Assembly: GCA_016205905.1 (NCBI GenBank)
Contig: JACQSP010000084.1
Span: forward strand, 1 to 5,345
Direction of reading: 5' to 3'
Origin: Candidatus Woesearchaeota archaeon
Lineage (GTDB): Archaea > Nanobdellota > Nanobdellia > Woesearchaeales > DSVV01
Length of the DNA: 5,345 bases
The position numbers were made by a program, and so were the translations under genes. The notes below the pieces were generated by a model. That model saw only the letters and a list, made by a program, of their open reading frames with translations. It had not been told where the DNA came from and ran no database searches. How positions within the stretch are numbered: position 1 is the first letter of the stretch; every line of letters starts with the position of its first letter. Below are positions 5,229 through 5,345 of this stretch, piece after piece.

Positions 5229-5248
5229 TTTTATTAAATAATTATGTT

Positions 5249-5259
5249 ATTTTAAAATA
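5249..5259 (-). promoter_or_regulatory. TATA box of the pcc1-pfdB operon
   Basis: The minus strand reads TATTTTAAAAT. The centre is 25 nt from the pcc1 ATG, predicting a leaderless transcript. It sits between the gene and the structured repeat starting at 5270. Confidence 0.55.
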
Positions 5260-5269
5260 GGGAAGTTAG

Positions 5270-5345
5270 TATACTAAAAGTCCTTAATTTTCGAACAAAA
5301 ATCAAGGACTTTTGTATATCTCGGGAATCAGAGATTCCTGAGAAG
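5270..5345. repeat. Right copy of the three-hairpin repeat, cut by the window end
   Basis: This is the inverted copy of 44-119, identical at 75 of 76 positions. Hairpin C (5270-5318) and hairpin B (5319-5343) are complete, while hairpin A lies beyond the window. The single difference (A at 5286) turns a G-C pair of hairpin C into G-U in minus-strand RNA, but into a C/A mismatch in plus-strand RNA. The copy lies immediately upstream of the pcc1 TATA box, so it occupies the promoter side of that operon, while the left copy occupies a 3' side. Confidence 0.85.

Noticed and set aside
1..5345. Composite transposon defined by the terminal inverted repeats
   Set aside because: No transposase or integrase is encoded between the repeats, no target-site duplication can be seen at the window edges, and the cargo includes core housekeeping genes.

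Overview
The window looks like a piece of an AT-rich archaeal genome, most likely a small-genome DPANN lineage of the Woesearchaeota/Pacearchaeota type. The firmest evidence is the right-hand cluster of three archaeal housekeeping genes: KEOPS subunit Pcc1, prefoldin beta and a UPF0147 protein. Promoters fit this reading: TATA-like boxes lie about 25-30 nt upstream of start codons, so several mRNAs should be leaderless, while internal operon genes carry GGTG-type ribosome binding sites. The lineage below Archaea is an inference from gene style and was not tested by any search.

Layout, left to right. Positions 1-119 hold a structured repeat of three consecutive hairpins. Positions 177-1158 (minus) hold two adjacent, distantly paralogous helical proteins in a probable operon. 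Positions 1159-1472 are intergenic, with a promoter, a palindrome whose arms are tandem 7-bp repeats, and a probable terminator. Positions 1473-1925 and 2021-3265 (both minus) encode two proteins I cannot name. Positions 3266-3423 hold divergent promoters and a C-rich patch. Positions 3424-4020 (plus) encode a short MscS-type mechanosensitive channel. Positions 4021-4306 hold a second heptamer-armed palindrome with a T-rich loop and a GC-rich hairpin block. Positions 4307-5228 (minus) hold pcc1, then pfdB, then the UPF0147 gene in transcription order. Positions 5270-5345 are a second, inverted copy of the left-hand repeat, cut by the end of the window.

The housekeeping cluster joins tRNA modification (Pcc1, t6A37) to protein folding (prefoldin beta). 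The pfdB ribosome binding site overlaps the pcc1 stop codon, so the two are probably translationally coupled. The channel gene stands alone on the plus strand, and the remaining four minus-strand genes have no assigned role.

The most noteworthy content is not coding. A 76-bp repeat with one mismatch sits at both window edges in opposite orientation, and its inner boundary coincides with the base of a hairpin. Two intergenic palindromes are built from 7-bp units with different unit sequences but the same architecture and a mirrored order of unit variants. The window is probably a whole contig that ended in a dispersed repeat. I saw no transposase, integrase, CRISPR array, rRNA or tRNA.
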